45,411 bases of DNA from Desulfobacula sp. (GTDB lineage Bacteria; Desulfobacterota; Desulfobacteria; Desulfobacterales; Desulfobacteraceae), in contig JAKIUJ010000005.1 in NCBI GenBank assembly GCA_021647625.1, forward strand, positions 1 through 45,411. Reading direction: 5' to 3'. Positions within the stretch are counted from its first letter, which is position 1, and every line of letters starts with the position of its first letter. The position numbers and the translations under genes were made by a program. Shown piece by piece: positions 16,418-23,879 of the stretch. The notes under the pieces were generated by a model that was not told the origin of the DNA, ran no database searches, and saw nothing but the letters and a program-made list of their open reading frames with translations.

Positions 16418-17764
16418 TTATTTTGGCTGCTTCGTTGTTTGAGAAAACGCTTCCTGCAAAACTGCCTGCATTAATTGTTCGGCGTGGGTCTGGTTGCTGG
16501 TGACCTGGGTTTCCAATTGGTCACAGATGGCGAGCAGTTTTTCGACTTTTTGAACAATGGCTTTTTGTTCTTGGAATGGGGGGAGTGGGAAAATACTGCC
16601 ATTAAGTATTTTCTGATTCAAATTAGCCATAGTTTGACCAACAGAAGTAACTGTTAATTGGTGTTGAAAAAATAACGATCTATAAACCTTTATAAAAAAT
16701 TGTTTTGATATGAAATTAGATGGTTGAATAAAAAATGAGCCTGTACCACAAAGCCAGCCTTCTTCGTGCTTTGTGACAATGGCACATTTTGACAAATTAC
16801 CTCTTCGGGCAATGACAAATTCTCCAATGTGTAAAACATATTTTGAAAGCCTTTTTCGCGTTTCCTTATCTATCATCATTTTCGGGCTGGGCATAATGGT
16901 TTCATCAATAATATTAGCAGGATTAACAAGTGGAATACCATTTGAAACATAATCTGATTTATGAAGCATGCTACCAAATGGCCCTGTGGAAAATTTATTC
17001 AACAAAACCCCAACTCGGCACCAAACCCACCCATCCGGCAACTCAAAGGGTTTTTCTTCTTCGCTAATCGAAGGCAGAGGCTTCTGCTTCTTGATTTTTT
17101 TCTCTTTAATCAGTTGATCTTTTTCCACCTTTATCTTCGCCAGCAACTTGCCTGCGGGCTCAACACCGGGATTTTGTTCCCGCCAGTCTGCGGTGAGTTT
17201 GCCTTCAATGGCTTCCTGTAAAATCTGCTGGCGAAGTTTTTTTAGCAGGGTTTGCTGGTGGGTGAGTTCTTTTTTTAGCTCTCTATCTTCTGTTTCTACA
17301 CTTTTAAAATGAGAAAGAAGCTTTGTTTGTTTTTCAATACCAGGAAGATCAATCTCAAGTGGTAGGATGTGTTTTGGTTTTATTTCTGTCTTTATTCCAC
17401 CCTTGACCTGCTCTTGAAGTAGTTTGATAAATTCAGGGCTTTTCAAAAAACGCTTAAAATAATCAGCATTAATTTTTTCTGTATCAAAAGTATATGAGGA
17501 ATAATGGATTGTTGCTGTTATATTCTCTTTGCCCGAATAAATACCAATAGCACCTTTCGAAACATTAATGCCTGATATCACAAGGTCACCAGGGCAAACC
17601 AGAATCATATTGGTCCTGCTGGGTTTGCTCGCAATATGAAAGTTTCCGGAAAAATCAATTTTGTTTATTCGCTTCAATCCGGCAATTGCTTCATCATCAG
17701 GTTTATACTTACCTTTTCGTTCAAAAAGGAATTGTCCTATTTTTGTTTTTTGCCAATTTCCCAC
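16418..17764 (-). CDS. hsdS: Type I restriction specificity subunit, second system (HsdS)
   Basis: A 448-aa DNA-recognition subunit with two target-recognition domains (about 1-165 and 240-405) and two conserved helical regions: a central one with LKKLRQQILQEAIEGKLTADWREQ and a distal one with QEQKAIVQKVEKLLAICDQLE. This is the EcoKI-like/type IB-like layout, different from the type IC HsdS at 8309-9502. A Pro/Lys-rich linker lies between the halves (EKKIKKQKPLPS). Its start overlaps the stop of the DUF1016 remnant by one base. Both recognition domains look complete, so the methyltransferase of this system may still work. Confidence 0.92.
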   Translation of the reverse strand: MGNWQKTKIGQFLFERKGKYKPDDEAIAGLKRINKIDFSGNFHIASKPSRTNMILVCPGDLVISGINVSKGAIGIYSGKENITATIHYSSYTFDTEKINADYFKRFLKSPEFIKLLQEQVKGGIKTEIKPKHILPLEIDLPGIEKQTKLLSHFKSVETEDRELKKELTHQQTLLKKLRQQILQEAIEGKLTADWREQNPGVEPAGKLLAKIKVEKDQLIKEKKIKKQKPLPSISEEEKPFELPDGWVWCRVGVLLNKFSTGPFGSMLHKSDYVSNGIPLVNPANIIDETIMPSPKMMIDKETRKRLSKYVLHIGEFVIARRGNLSKCAIVTKHEEGWLCGTGSFFIQPSNFISKQFFIKVYRSLFFQHQLTVTSVGQTMANLNQKILNGSIFPLPPFQEQKAIVQKVEKLLAICDQLETQVTSNQTHAEQLMQAVLQEAFSQTTKQPK

Positions 17765-18177
17765 TACCCAACCTCCCCATCCTCAAGCAATTGTCTTTCC
17801 CGTTCAATTTCCGCAATCAGTTCTGCTTCTGTGGGCAGGACCAGCCTGTATTTGGAAGCAAAAAGCTGGTTGCTCTCTTTGAGCACGGAAAACTTAACAA
17901 TCGTCTCATCCCTGGATGTGCAGAGGATCAGGCCCACTGTGGGATTATCATCATCGCCCCGCTTAAACTCATCAAACATCCGTACATAGATGTCCATCTG
18001 CTCGATATCCTGGTGGGTCAGCTGATCGGTTTTAAGGTCATTGTCTATCCGCATTATCAGCCGGTTATGGCTCCAGCTCAATTTGCTACACACTGTGTCG
18101 CAAATCTTTTTATCCGGATAGGTCCGGTAGAACTGCCGGAAATTGCGCAAATTGGCATAGGAAATATCCTTTGGCAT
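17764..18177 (-). CDS. DUF1016/YhcG-type nuclease with internal deletion, 137 aa
   Basis: The N-terminal residues (SYANLRNFRQFYRTYPDKKI, then SKLSWSHNRLIMRI) match the DUF1016 N-domain. They join directly to DLKTDQLTHQDIEQMDIYVRMF and LILCTSRDETIVKF, the C-terminal PD-(D/E)XK domain. Full-length family members are about 330-380 aa, so roughly 200 residues between the two parts are missing, with the frame kept. The DLK of the nuclease core remains but the upstream catalytic acidic residue should lie in the lost part. It overlaps hsdM and hsdS by one base each, so it sits in a tightly coupled operon. Activity is doubtful. Confidence 0.8.
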   Translation of the reverse strand: MPKDISYANLRNFRQFYRTYPDKKICDTVCSKLSWSHNRLIMRIDNDLKTDQLTHQDIEQMDIYVRMFDEFKRGDDDNPTVGLILCTSRDETIVKFSVLKESNQLFASKYRLVLPTEAELIAEIERERQLLEDGEVG

Positions 18178-19616
18178 CAGCCTAACTCCTTTTTCAACTG
18201 TGCCAGCAATGCATCCCCTTTTGCAAAAGAGTGATGCAGCAGATCCAGCAGTTCAGCACTGCTGTATTGTTTTTCAAGTTCTGGCTGATGCGGGTTTTTA
18301 ATATCAAGATTATAACCATTCATCCTGATAGTCTCAAAATCCACCTGCCAGGCCTGTTCGTTTTCTACCCGACTGTTCCACCATTTTTTTACATTGTCAA
18401 ATTCTAAAAGCCGTATGGGTTTGGTTTTGGAATAGGCTTTGTAATTTTCAGGCAGTTTATGTTCCCAGTACCAGATGTTTTCAGTGGGTTCGCCTTTGGT
18501 AAAAAACAAAAGATTGGTTGCAACAGAGGCATAGGGTTGAAACACTGAGTTGGGCAGACGGATAATCGTATGCAGGTTGCAGTCCTCCAGCAATTTTTGT
18601 CTGATGCGCTGCTTTACACCCTCGCCTGTGAGGGAACCGTCCGGCAAAACAATGGCTGCTCTTCCGCCATCCTTGAGCAGATGAATCATCAGGATCAAAA
18701 ACAGGTCTGCGGACTCTTTGGTACGGAAAGTCCGGGGGAAATTGTTTTCATTATTATTGGAAACCACTCCGCCAAACGGTGGATTGGCCAGAATGATATC
18801 CACCCGGTCTTTTTGACGATATTCTGTTAACGGCTTTGCAAGGGAATCATCATATTGAATATTGGGAAGGTTGATATCATGCAAAATCAAATTGGTATTG
18901 CCAAGCAGATAGGGCAATGGTTTATATTCCCAGCCTGTGACATTTTTCCCAATGGCTTCCCGTTCGGCAACATTGGCAGCTTTTGCCTTGAGATGTTCCA
19001 GTGCGCAGGTGAGAAAACCGCCTGTGCCACAGGCAGGATCGAGTACTTTTTCACCTGGTTTGGGGTTGATCAGTTCCGTCAATAATTCAGTGATGGCGCG
19101 GGGAGTGTAGAACTCACCCAAAGTGCCTGCGCTTTGCAGCTCACTTAAAAAAGTTTCATAGATTTGACCGAATACATGTTTGTCTTTGCTGTTGTTGAAA
19201 TCAATCTCATTGAGCTTGTTGATCACCTGCCGTAAATGAATACCTGATTTCATATAATTGTAATTGTTGGCAAAAACTTCATGCACCAATAAAGCTCTTT
19301 TGTTGATTGTTCCGTTTTTCCCTGGAGCAAGATTAATATTGGATAATACAGGAAAAAGTTTTTGATCGACAAAGGTTAATAATTTATCACCGGTTATGCC
19401 TTCGTCATCTCCTGCCCATTCTCCCCAGTGCAGTTCCTCGGGGATGGGAGATATATATCCTTCTTGTATCAGTTCAAGTTCCTTGTCCTTGTCACTGAAA
19501 ATCTTCAGGAACAACATCCATCCCAGTTGCAGGATACGAAGTTCATCACTGCCGGTACCGGTGTCCTGGCGCATTATTTTTCTTGCTGATTTTACAATTC
19601 CACTGATATTTGCCAT
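18177..19616 (-). CDS. hsdM: Type I DNA methyltransferase subunit M, second system (HsdM)
   Basis: A 479-aa N6-adenine methyltransferase subunit. It has the N-terminal HsdM helical domain (VKSARKIMRQDTGTGSDELR), AdoMet motif DPACGTGG at 193-200 and catalytic NPPF at 278-281, followed by ESADLFLILMIHLLKDGGRAAIVLPDG. It starts six bases after the truncated hsdR and is followed without a gap by the DUF1016 remnant and hsdS. With HsdS it would form the modification enzyme; all motifs needed for methylation are present. Confidence 0.94.
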   Translation of the reverse strand: MANISGIVKSARKIMRQDTGTGSDELRILQLGWMLFLKIFSDKDKELELIQEGYISPIPEELHWGEWAGDDEGITGDKLLTFVDQKLFPVLSNINLAPGKNGTINKRALLVHEVFANNYNYMKSGIHLRQVINKLNEIDFNNSKDKHVFGQIYETFLSELQSAGTLGEFYTPRAITELLTELINPKPGEKVLDPACGTGGFLTCALEHLKAKAANVAEREAIGKNVTGWEYKPLPYLLGNTNLILHDINLPNIQYDDSLAKPLTEYRQKDRVDIILANPPFGGVVSNNNENNFPRTFRTKESADLFLILMIHLLKDGGRAAIVLPDGSLTGEGVKQRIRQKLLEDCNLHTIIRLPNSVFQPYASVATNLLFFTKGEPTENIWYWEHKLPENYKAYSKTKPIRLLEFDNVKKWWNSRVENEQAWQVDFETIRMNGYNLDIKNPHQPELEKQYSSAELLDLLHHSFAKGDALLAQLKKELG

Positions 19617-19622
19617 ATTTTT

Positions 19623-21749
19623 CTATGCCACCTTATATATTTCTCGTTCCAGTTCAGTGACTGCATGCAGATATTGTTTTTTCCCGCCGAAAATTTTAAC
19701 AATTTCAAGTGGTGAGCCAAATCGATTCAATGGACTGACCTGCAGTATTTTCATATCTTCTATATTTTCCACACCCTCATCAGAATATTTGTCCAGCAGG
19801 GCTTTGAGCACCTTGCGTGCCTGCTCTCCGTATTTAGTAAAATAATCACTTTTTTTAACATTGTTCGCCCGTTCTGCGCGGCTCAAAGGGGGTTGATCAA
19901 AAGCCGTATGGCAAATGAGGTCAAAAATATCCATCTCTCTGTTAATGACCTCCTTGAAATTTTCAAAGACAATACCCTGCTCGGTAAGTTCTTCAATAAT
20001 AACCTTTTTTTTATCAGCCTGATTCCATTTATTTATAAAATCGTCCAAAGATCGATATTGTTCACAGACTTTTTTTCGTGTGTAATCCTTTAGACTGCCG
20101 GTAATCAATCCACCATTGCCGTCCATGTATTGAATACGTTCATTCAGGACCGCTACATTGACACCATTAACATAATATTTAGCCAGGTGTTCATCAATGA
20201 TGCCTCCACCGTCGATAATATCATCAGGATACTCTACCGGCGGTATATCAAAAACAATTTCTTCACCTTCTTCATCAAGTACGGGCTCTTTAGTTTTCAA
20301 TTCATCTTCAGGAGATTCAAACTCATCATCTTCGTTAAGCTCTTTAACTCTTACCGGATCACCATCAAAGCCCGGATCGGCAAACAAATCCGTGACATTT
20401 CTAAAATCCATAATGGTAAAAAAAGTTTTGCCGAATTCTTCATTGATACGGGTTCCGCGCCCAATGATCTGTTTAAACTCGGTCATGGAACAGATATTAC
20501 TGTCAAGCACTATGAGTTTGCAGGTTTGAGCATCAACACCAGTGGTCATCAATTTGGATGTAGTGGCAATAACCGGATATCTTTCTTCAGGGTTTATGAA
20601 ATTATCCAGTTCCATTTTACCTTCGTCATTGTCACCGGTGATCTGCATGACAAATTTGCTGTTTTTTGCCATTAGATCACTATTTTCATTGGCAATAGCG
20701 GCTCTCATTCGTTGTGCATGATCAATATCCACGCAAAAGATAATGGTTTTATCAAAACGATTGGTTTTAATTAAGAATTGGGTAACTTTTTTTGATACTG
20801 TCTGGGTGCGCTCATCAATAACAAGGTTTTTGTCAAAGTCCTTACGGTTATATATGCGGTCATCAATCAGCAAACCGTGCTTGTCCGTTTTGCCTTTTTC
20901 AGGGCGCCATCCTTCAAGGTCAACGTTCAGGCCTACCCGCAATACCTTGTAGGGTGCAAGGAAACCATCCTGTATTCCCTGCCTGAGTGAATAGGTATAG
21001 ATGGGATCACCAAAATATTCGGTGCTGGAGACCGCTTCCGTCTCTTTCGGGGTGGCGGTCAGGCCGATATGTGCGGCACCTGAAAAATAGTTAAGAATTT
21101 CCCGCCAGGCACTGTCCTCTGCTGCACTGCCACGGTGACACTCATCAATCACTATCAAATCGAAAAAATTGGGGCTGAATTTTCGATAAGCGTCTTTATC
21201 TTCATCATAGTTGGTTAATCCCTGGTAAAGGGCGAGATAAATTTCATAGGATTTATCAATTTTCTTTTTTCTGATCACCGTCATTTTGTCTTTAAAGTGA
21301 CGGAAATCTCCCCGTTTTGTCTGATCGATCAAAGCGTTTCTGTCAGCCAGGAAAAGGATACGTCTTTTTGTGCTGCTTTTCCATAAACGGTGAATAATCT
21401 GAAATGCGACATACGTCTTGCCGGTTCCTGTTGCCATGGTTAAAAGGATACGATCTTGCCCTTTGGCAATGGCCTCACAAGTGCGGTTGACTGCAATTTG
21501 CTGATAGTAGCGTGGTGTTCTTCCTGAACCGTCAAAAAAATAGTCCTGTGCAGTAATCGATTCCTGTTCTTTTGTAACAATACCTTTATACTTTTTATAG
21601 CGCTGCCAGAGAATTTCAGGAGATGGAAACTGGTTTAAAGAAAGCTCTGTTTCAATCTTGCCTTTGGAACAAGTGCGGTCGTGCTCATAAAATCCATCAC
21701 CATTACTGCTGTAGACCGAGGGTATATCCAATATTTGGGCATAATTCAA
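19623..21749 (-). CDS. hsdR: N-terminally truncated type I restriction subunit R (HsdR), nuclease domain missing
   Basis: A 708-aa SF2 translocase half of an HsdR. Walker A MATGTGKT is at 105-112, DECH at 202-205, TATP at 231-234 and GRGTR in motif VI, then the HsdR C-terminal domain. Relatives carry about 100-150 further N-terminal residues with the PD-(D/E)XK nuclease. Here the frame starts at a TTG inside conserved sequence. Just upstream the same frame still reads HSVKAGIQQGL before a stop at 21789-21791, so the native gene extended further and was cut by a deletion. No nuclease motif remains, so restriction by this system is probably lost although translocation could persist. Confidence 0.85.
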   Translation of the reverse strand: MNYAQILDIPSVYSSNGDGFYEHDRTCSKGKIETELSLNQFPSPEILWQRYKKYKGIVTKEQESITAQDYFFDGSGRTPRYYQQIAVNRTCEAIAKGQDRILLTMATGTGKTYVAFQIIHRLWKSSTKRRILFLADRNALIDQTKRGDFRHFKDKMTVIRKKKIDKSYEIYLALYQGLTNYDEDKDAYRKFSPNFFDLIVIDECHRGSAAEDSAWREILNYFSGAAHIGLTATPKETEAVSSTEYFGDPIYTYSLRQGIQDGFLAPYKVLRVGLNVDLEGWRPEKGKTDKHGLLIDDRIYNRKDFDKNLVIDERTQTVSKKVTQFLIKTNRFDKTIIFCVDIDHAQRMRAAIANENSDLMAKNSKFVMQITGDNDEGKMELDNFINPEERYPVIATTSKLMTTGVDAQTCKLIVLDSNICSMTEFKQIIGRGTRINEEFGKTFFTIMDFRNVTDLFADPGFDGDPVRVKELNEDDEFESPEDELKTKEPVLDEEGEEIVFDIPPVEYPDDIIDGGGIIDEHLAKYYVNGVNVAVLNERIQYMDGNGGLITGSLKDYTRKKVCEQYRSLDDFINKWNQADKKKVIIEELTEQGIVFENFKEVINREMDIFDLICHTAFDQPPLSRAERANNVKKSDYFTKYGEQARKVLKALLDKYSDEGVENIEDMKILQVSPLNRFGSPLEIVKIFGGKKQYLHAVTELEREIYKVA

Positions 21750-22126
21750 ACCCTGTTGAATTCCTGCTTTAACTGAATGATAAAAGTATCAAGAAGGTTG
21801 GAAATCAGTTCTTCTTCGAACTCAGGCTTACTTAGAATCTCAGGCTTTTTTGCAATATCACTGTAAAACAGTTCGGTCGGAAAACTGCTTTCAAGCATAA
21901 AAATTAAATCCATTAACTTTTGTTGTTGTTTTTCGGACAAACCACCTTGAAGCTGTGTTATTAAAGGATGATCTCTATTTATCTCATACATTATTTTTCC
22001 TTTTGTCGCAGTTCTTGTCCACCCCGGGACTTTTACGGTTGCCGAAAGTTTTTTTCCTTTCTGTCGATAAACTTTTTTTCCTGATGCGGCTATTCTGTCA
22101 ATAACCAGTTTTAATTGTTTCTGTAA
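21746..22126 (-). pseudogene. C-terminal relic of an unrelated protein, possibly a GHKL-type ATPase
   Basis: An open frame without a native start gives KLVIDRIAASGKKVYRQKG..., then WTRTATKGKIMYEINRDHPL and a helical tail, ending with a TGA that overlaps the hsdR start. The YEINRDHPL motif near the C-terminus reminds me of GHKL ATP-binding proteins of Z1/MutL-Hsp90-type defence clusters; this is recall, not proof. The ATG at 21991 would make an 81-aa protein, but similarity-like sequence continues upstream to about 22126, where a GC-rich hairpin begins. It is therefore read as the last quarter of a lost gene. Confidence 0.5.
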
Positions 22127-22131
22127 AAGGT

Positions 22132-22290
22132 TTAAACCCCCGCCTTCGAGGCGGGTAGCATTTTGCTAGCAGAAAGATCATGTCCATGTTTTAGACCTAT
22201 TCTGGGTGCAATTTCATCTAGATCAACATCTTTGAGTTTATTTAGGTAGTTTAAATAACTTTTTTTAAACATTGGGTTATTTTCAGCCAT
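22132..22290 (-). pseudogene. N-terminal relic of a DUF3786-like gene
   Basis: ATG with an AGGAGA ribosome site starts MAENNPMFKKSYLNYLNKLK, then DVDLDEIAPRIGLKH, which resembles the first 35 residues of DUF3786 proteins common in anaerobic deltaproteobacteria. The similarity then ends and the frame runs into a hairpin that supplies the last residues (MLPASKAGV) and the stop. At 52 aa against about 200 for the family, it is a truncated relic. Confidence 0.5.
22136..22171. repeat. GC-rich double hairpin, possible IS200/IS605-type end
   Basis: CCCGCCTTCGAGGCGGG at 22139-22155 is a perfect 7-bp stem with a 3-base loop. A second small stem (TAGCA...TGCTA) is beside it, and TTTAAAC flanks it. This looks like a subterminal hairpin of an IS200/IS605 element lying exactly at the junction of two gene relics. 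No transposase of that type is present. Confidence 0.4.
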
Positions 22291-22347
22291 GGTCAGATTT
22301 CTCCTGTATTCAATTTCCGATATTAAGTATTTAAAATTATATATTAT

Positions 22348-22518
22348 TCAGGCTTCAGCTATGCATTCTTCCGGACAAACATCCGCGCACACGCCACAAT
22401 CTGCGCAGACACTCAGATTTACGACTCGTTTGTCTCCCTTTTCACTTATTGCTTCAAGAGGGCATTCCGGCTCACAAGTGCCGCAGTTTGTACACTCATT
22501 ATTTATAATATAGGGCAT
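22348..22518 (-). CDS. 2[4Fe-4S] ferredoxin, 56 aa
   Basis: A clear clostridial-type ferredoxin: C9-TN-C12-GT-C15-EPE-C19-P and C38-AD-C41-GV-C44-ADV-C48-P, each the classic CxxCxxCxxxCP motif binding one cubane cluster. The length of 56 aa is typical. The ATG follows a perfect AAAGGAGG ribosome site. It would carry electrons for cytoplasmic oxidoreductases. It lies between the flavoprotein relic and the DUF3786 relic on the same strand, a likely former operon, and is the only intact gene in this scar zone. Confidence 0.92.
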   Translation of the reverse strand: MPYIINNECTNCGTCEPECPLEAISEKGDKRVVNLSVCADCGVCADVCPEECIAEA

Positions 22519-22566
22519 CTTTGCCTCCTTTATTGTTTATGGCTACCTTTAACAGAGGCAGTCTTA

Positions 22567-23311
22567 TCAAACATTTTTGAATTGATCGGCAATCTTTGAT
22601 ATTATTCTTTTTCGAACAAATGGATTCTCCATCATTCCTGACATCTGGTCGTTTAAGTTTATGCTTTCCAGATCATTTTGAGGAAAATCAAATGTGCCGT
22701 TTTCTTCGTAGTATTTATAATCACCCTGGAACACAAATCTCAACCGGCCCCATACGTCGTCTCTAAAAATTTTCCTTCCGCCTATGGCAGGAAATGTACT
22801 GGGGCGCATATAATTATTTTCTGAATACCAGTTCAATCTTTCGGCAAGATTTTGTATTTGAGAGTCTATAATTGCTGAATCAGCAATCTCATCTGTTACA
22901 ATGTCTACAAGATGACCCATTTCAAAATCAATCATACCTTCAATAACTTGCCTGATATTGTAATTTTGACTCAAGGAACCTGATACAAGAAAACCGATCT
23001 GTTTTTCCACCAGCGTCGGCTGATGGGTATTAAAAAATCGACGGTCAAAAAACCTTTTCCAGCTATATGAAAGAAACCGGTCAACGATCTCTCCACAGTA
23101 AATTATAATATCGGATTTTTTTATTTTCGTATTATAAAAGTCAATAAACTCGTCCTTGCCTGTATAAACGCAATTGTTATCATATCCACACATAACGCAT
23201 CCAAGGCAGGCACCCTTTATTTTAATATCATCTATAACCGTTGTGTCTATTTCATTATTAAAAGATTTTTTTTACGGTCTCGATCATCTTGTTCATGTTT
23301 GAGTTCTGCCC
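22567..23311 (-). pseudogene. Flavodoxin-fold (NADPH-dependent FMN reductase-like) gene, frameshifted and 5'-truncated
   Basis: The largest frame (208 aa from 23193) has GKDEFIDFYNTKIKKSDIII followed by YCGEIVDRFLSYSWKRFFDR, the middle of flavodoxin-like reductases. Upstream, the flavoprotein frame reads through KGACLGCVMCGYDNNC to an A8 run (T8 at 23266-23273), where it shifts into GQNSNMNKMIETVKKI, the phosphate-loop helix region of such proteins. One base less in the A8 run would restore a continuous frame. The first strand (normally ending SGSPR) is replaced by transposase sequence, so the gene is also truncated. Confidence 0.7.
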
Positions 23312-23320
23312 ATAACGGTG

Positions 23321-23590
23321 ATCATAATTCCAGTTGCATCCTAACCGGGTCATTCCCAGAACAAGTATTCTCCACAGATGCATTCCTTCTCGACCATTTT
23401 TCGGGTTTGTTTTGAACGGAATTAATTTTTCAAGCAAGTCAAAAATTTTTGTTCGAGATTTATGATCACAAAAAAGAGCTTGCAGGCCAATAAGAATTTT
23501 TGGAAGTTCGTCCCGAGACTTAAGATTTATTTTTATTTCTGAGATGGGGGTTTGGCCAAGTTCCAACTGCGGTTCTATTATTTTCCGCAT
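23321..23590 (-). pseudogene. ISNCY-like transposase, N-terminal fragment
   Basis: About 90 residues starting MRKIIEPQLELGQTPISEIK and including KSRDELPKILIGLQ and GREGMHLWRILVLG, followed by NWNYD. These blocks match my recollection of the N-terminal domain of ISNCY family transposases (GRPGMxLWKILVLG...NWD). The frame then passes directly into flavoprotein sequence, so the remaining three quarters of the transposase, including the catalytic part, is missing. Confidence 0.6.
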
Positions 23591-23816
23591 ATTTTTTACA
23601 ACGAAGATTTTTACTCCGTTTGTCCTTTGCTCTAAATGTTACGATGTAGTCAATACAGGCAAAAATACTTGTTAATAAAGGCTTTGCGATTGATTATAGT
23701 AACATTTTTGACCGCAAAATAGAAGCAAAAAATTAGTGAAGCTTCATTTTTTCAACATTGCTAAATCATGTCAAATCCTTGCCACTATAGGACTTCAGGT
23801 GTTCCGGTCAGGCACC
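23591..23816. other. Intergenic segment with a trace of repeat R2
   Basis: No gene is seen. At about 23797-23814, TGTTCCGGTCAGGCAC resembles the right end of TIR element R2 (TTTTCGGTCAGGCA at 36090-36103), so a decayed R2 end may be present. The rest is AT-rich without further structure that I can support. Confidence 0.35.
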
Positions 23817-23825
23817 AGATAGTTT

Positions 23826-23846
23826 AAAAAGTGCCGGCGGAGCACT
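23826..23846 (-). terminator. Factor-independent terminator after the kinase/regulator operon
   Basis: On the minus strand, AGTGC, a seven-base GC-rich loop and GCACT are followed by TTTTTAAA. It lies about 35 bases after the response-regulator stop codon. The stem is short, so strength is uncertain. Confidence 0.55.
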
Positions 23847-23879
23847 CCAGCATCATATATCAAGTATAAAATACTGTCT

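Noticed and set aside
20130-20675. Plus-strand frame of 181 codons inside the second hsdR
   Set aside because: Antisense to conserved HsdR sequence, without a ribosome site or recognisable domain.
22289-22513. Plus-strand open frame of 74 codons
   Set aside because: It is the complement of the ferredoxin gene at 22348-22518, whose eight cluster cysteines and strong ribosome site make it the real gene.
23797-23814. Considered a full fourth R2 copy
   Set aside because: Only the terminal ~16 bases match; the interior hairpin and other end are absent.
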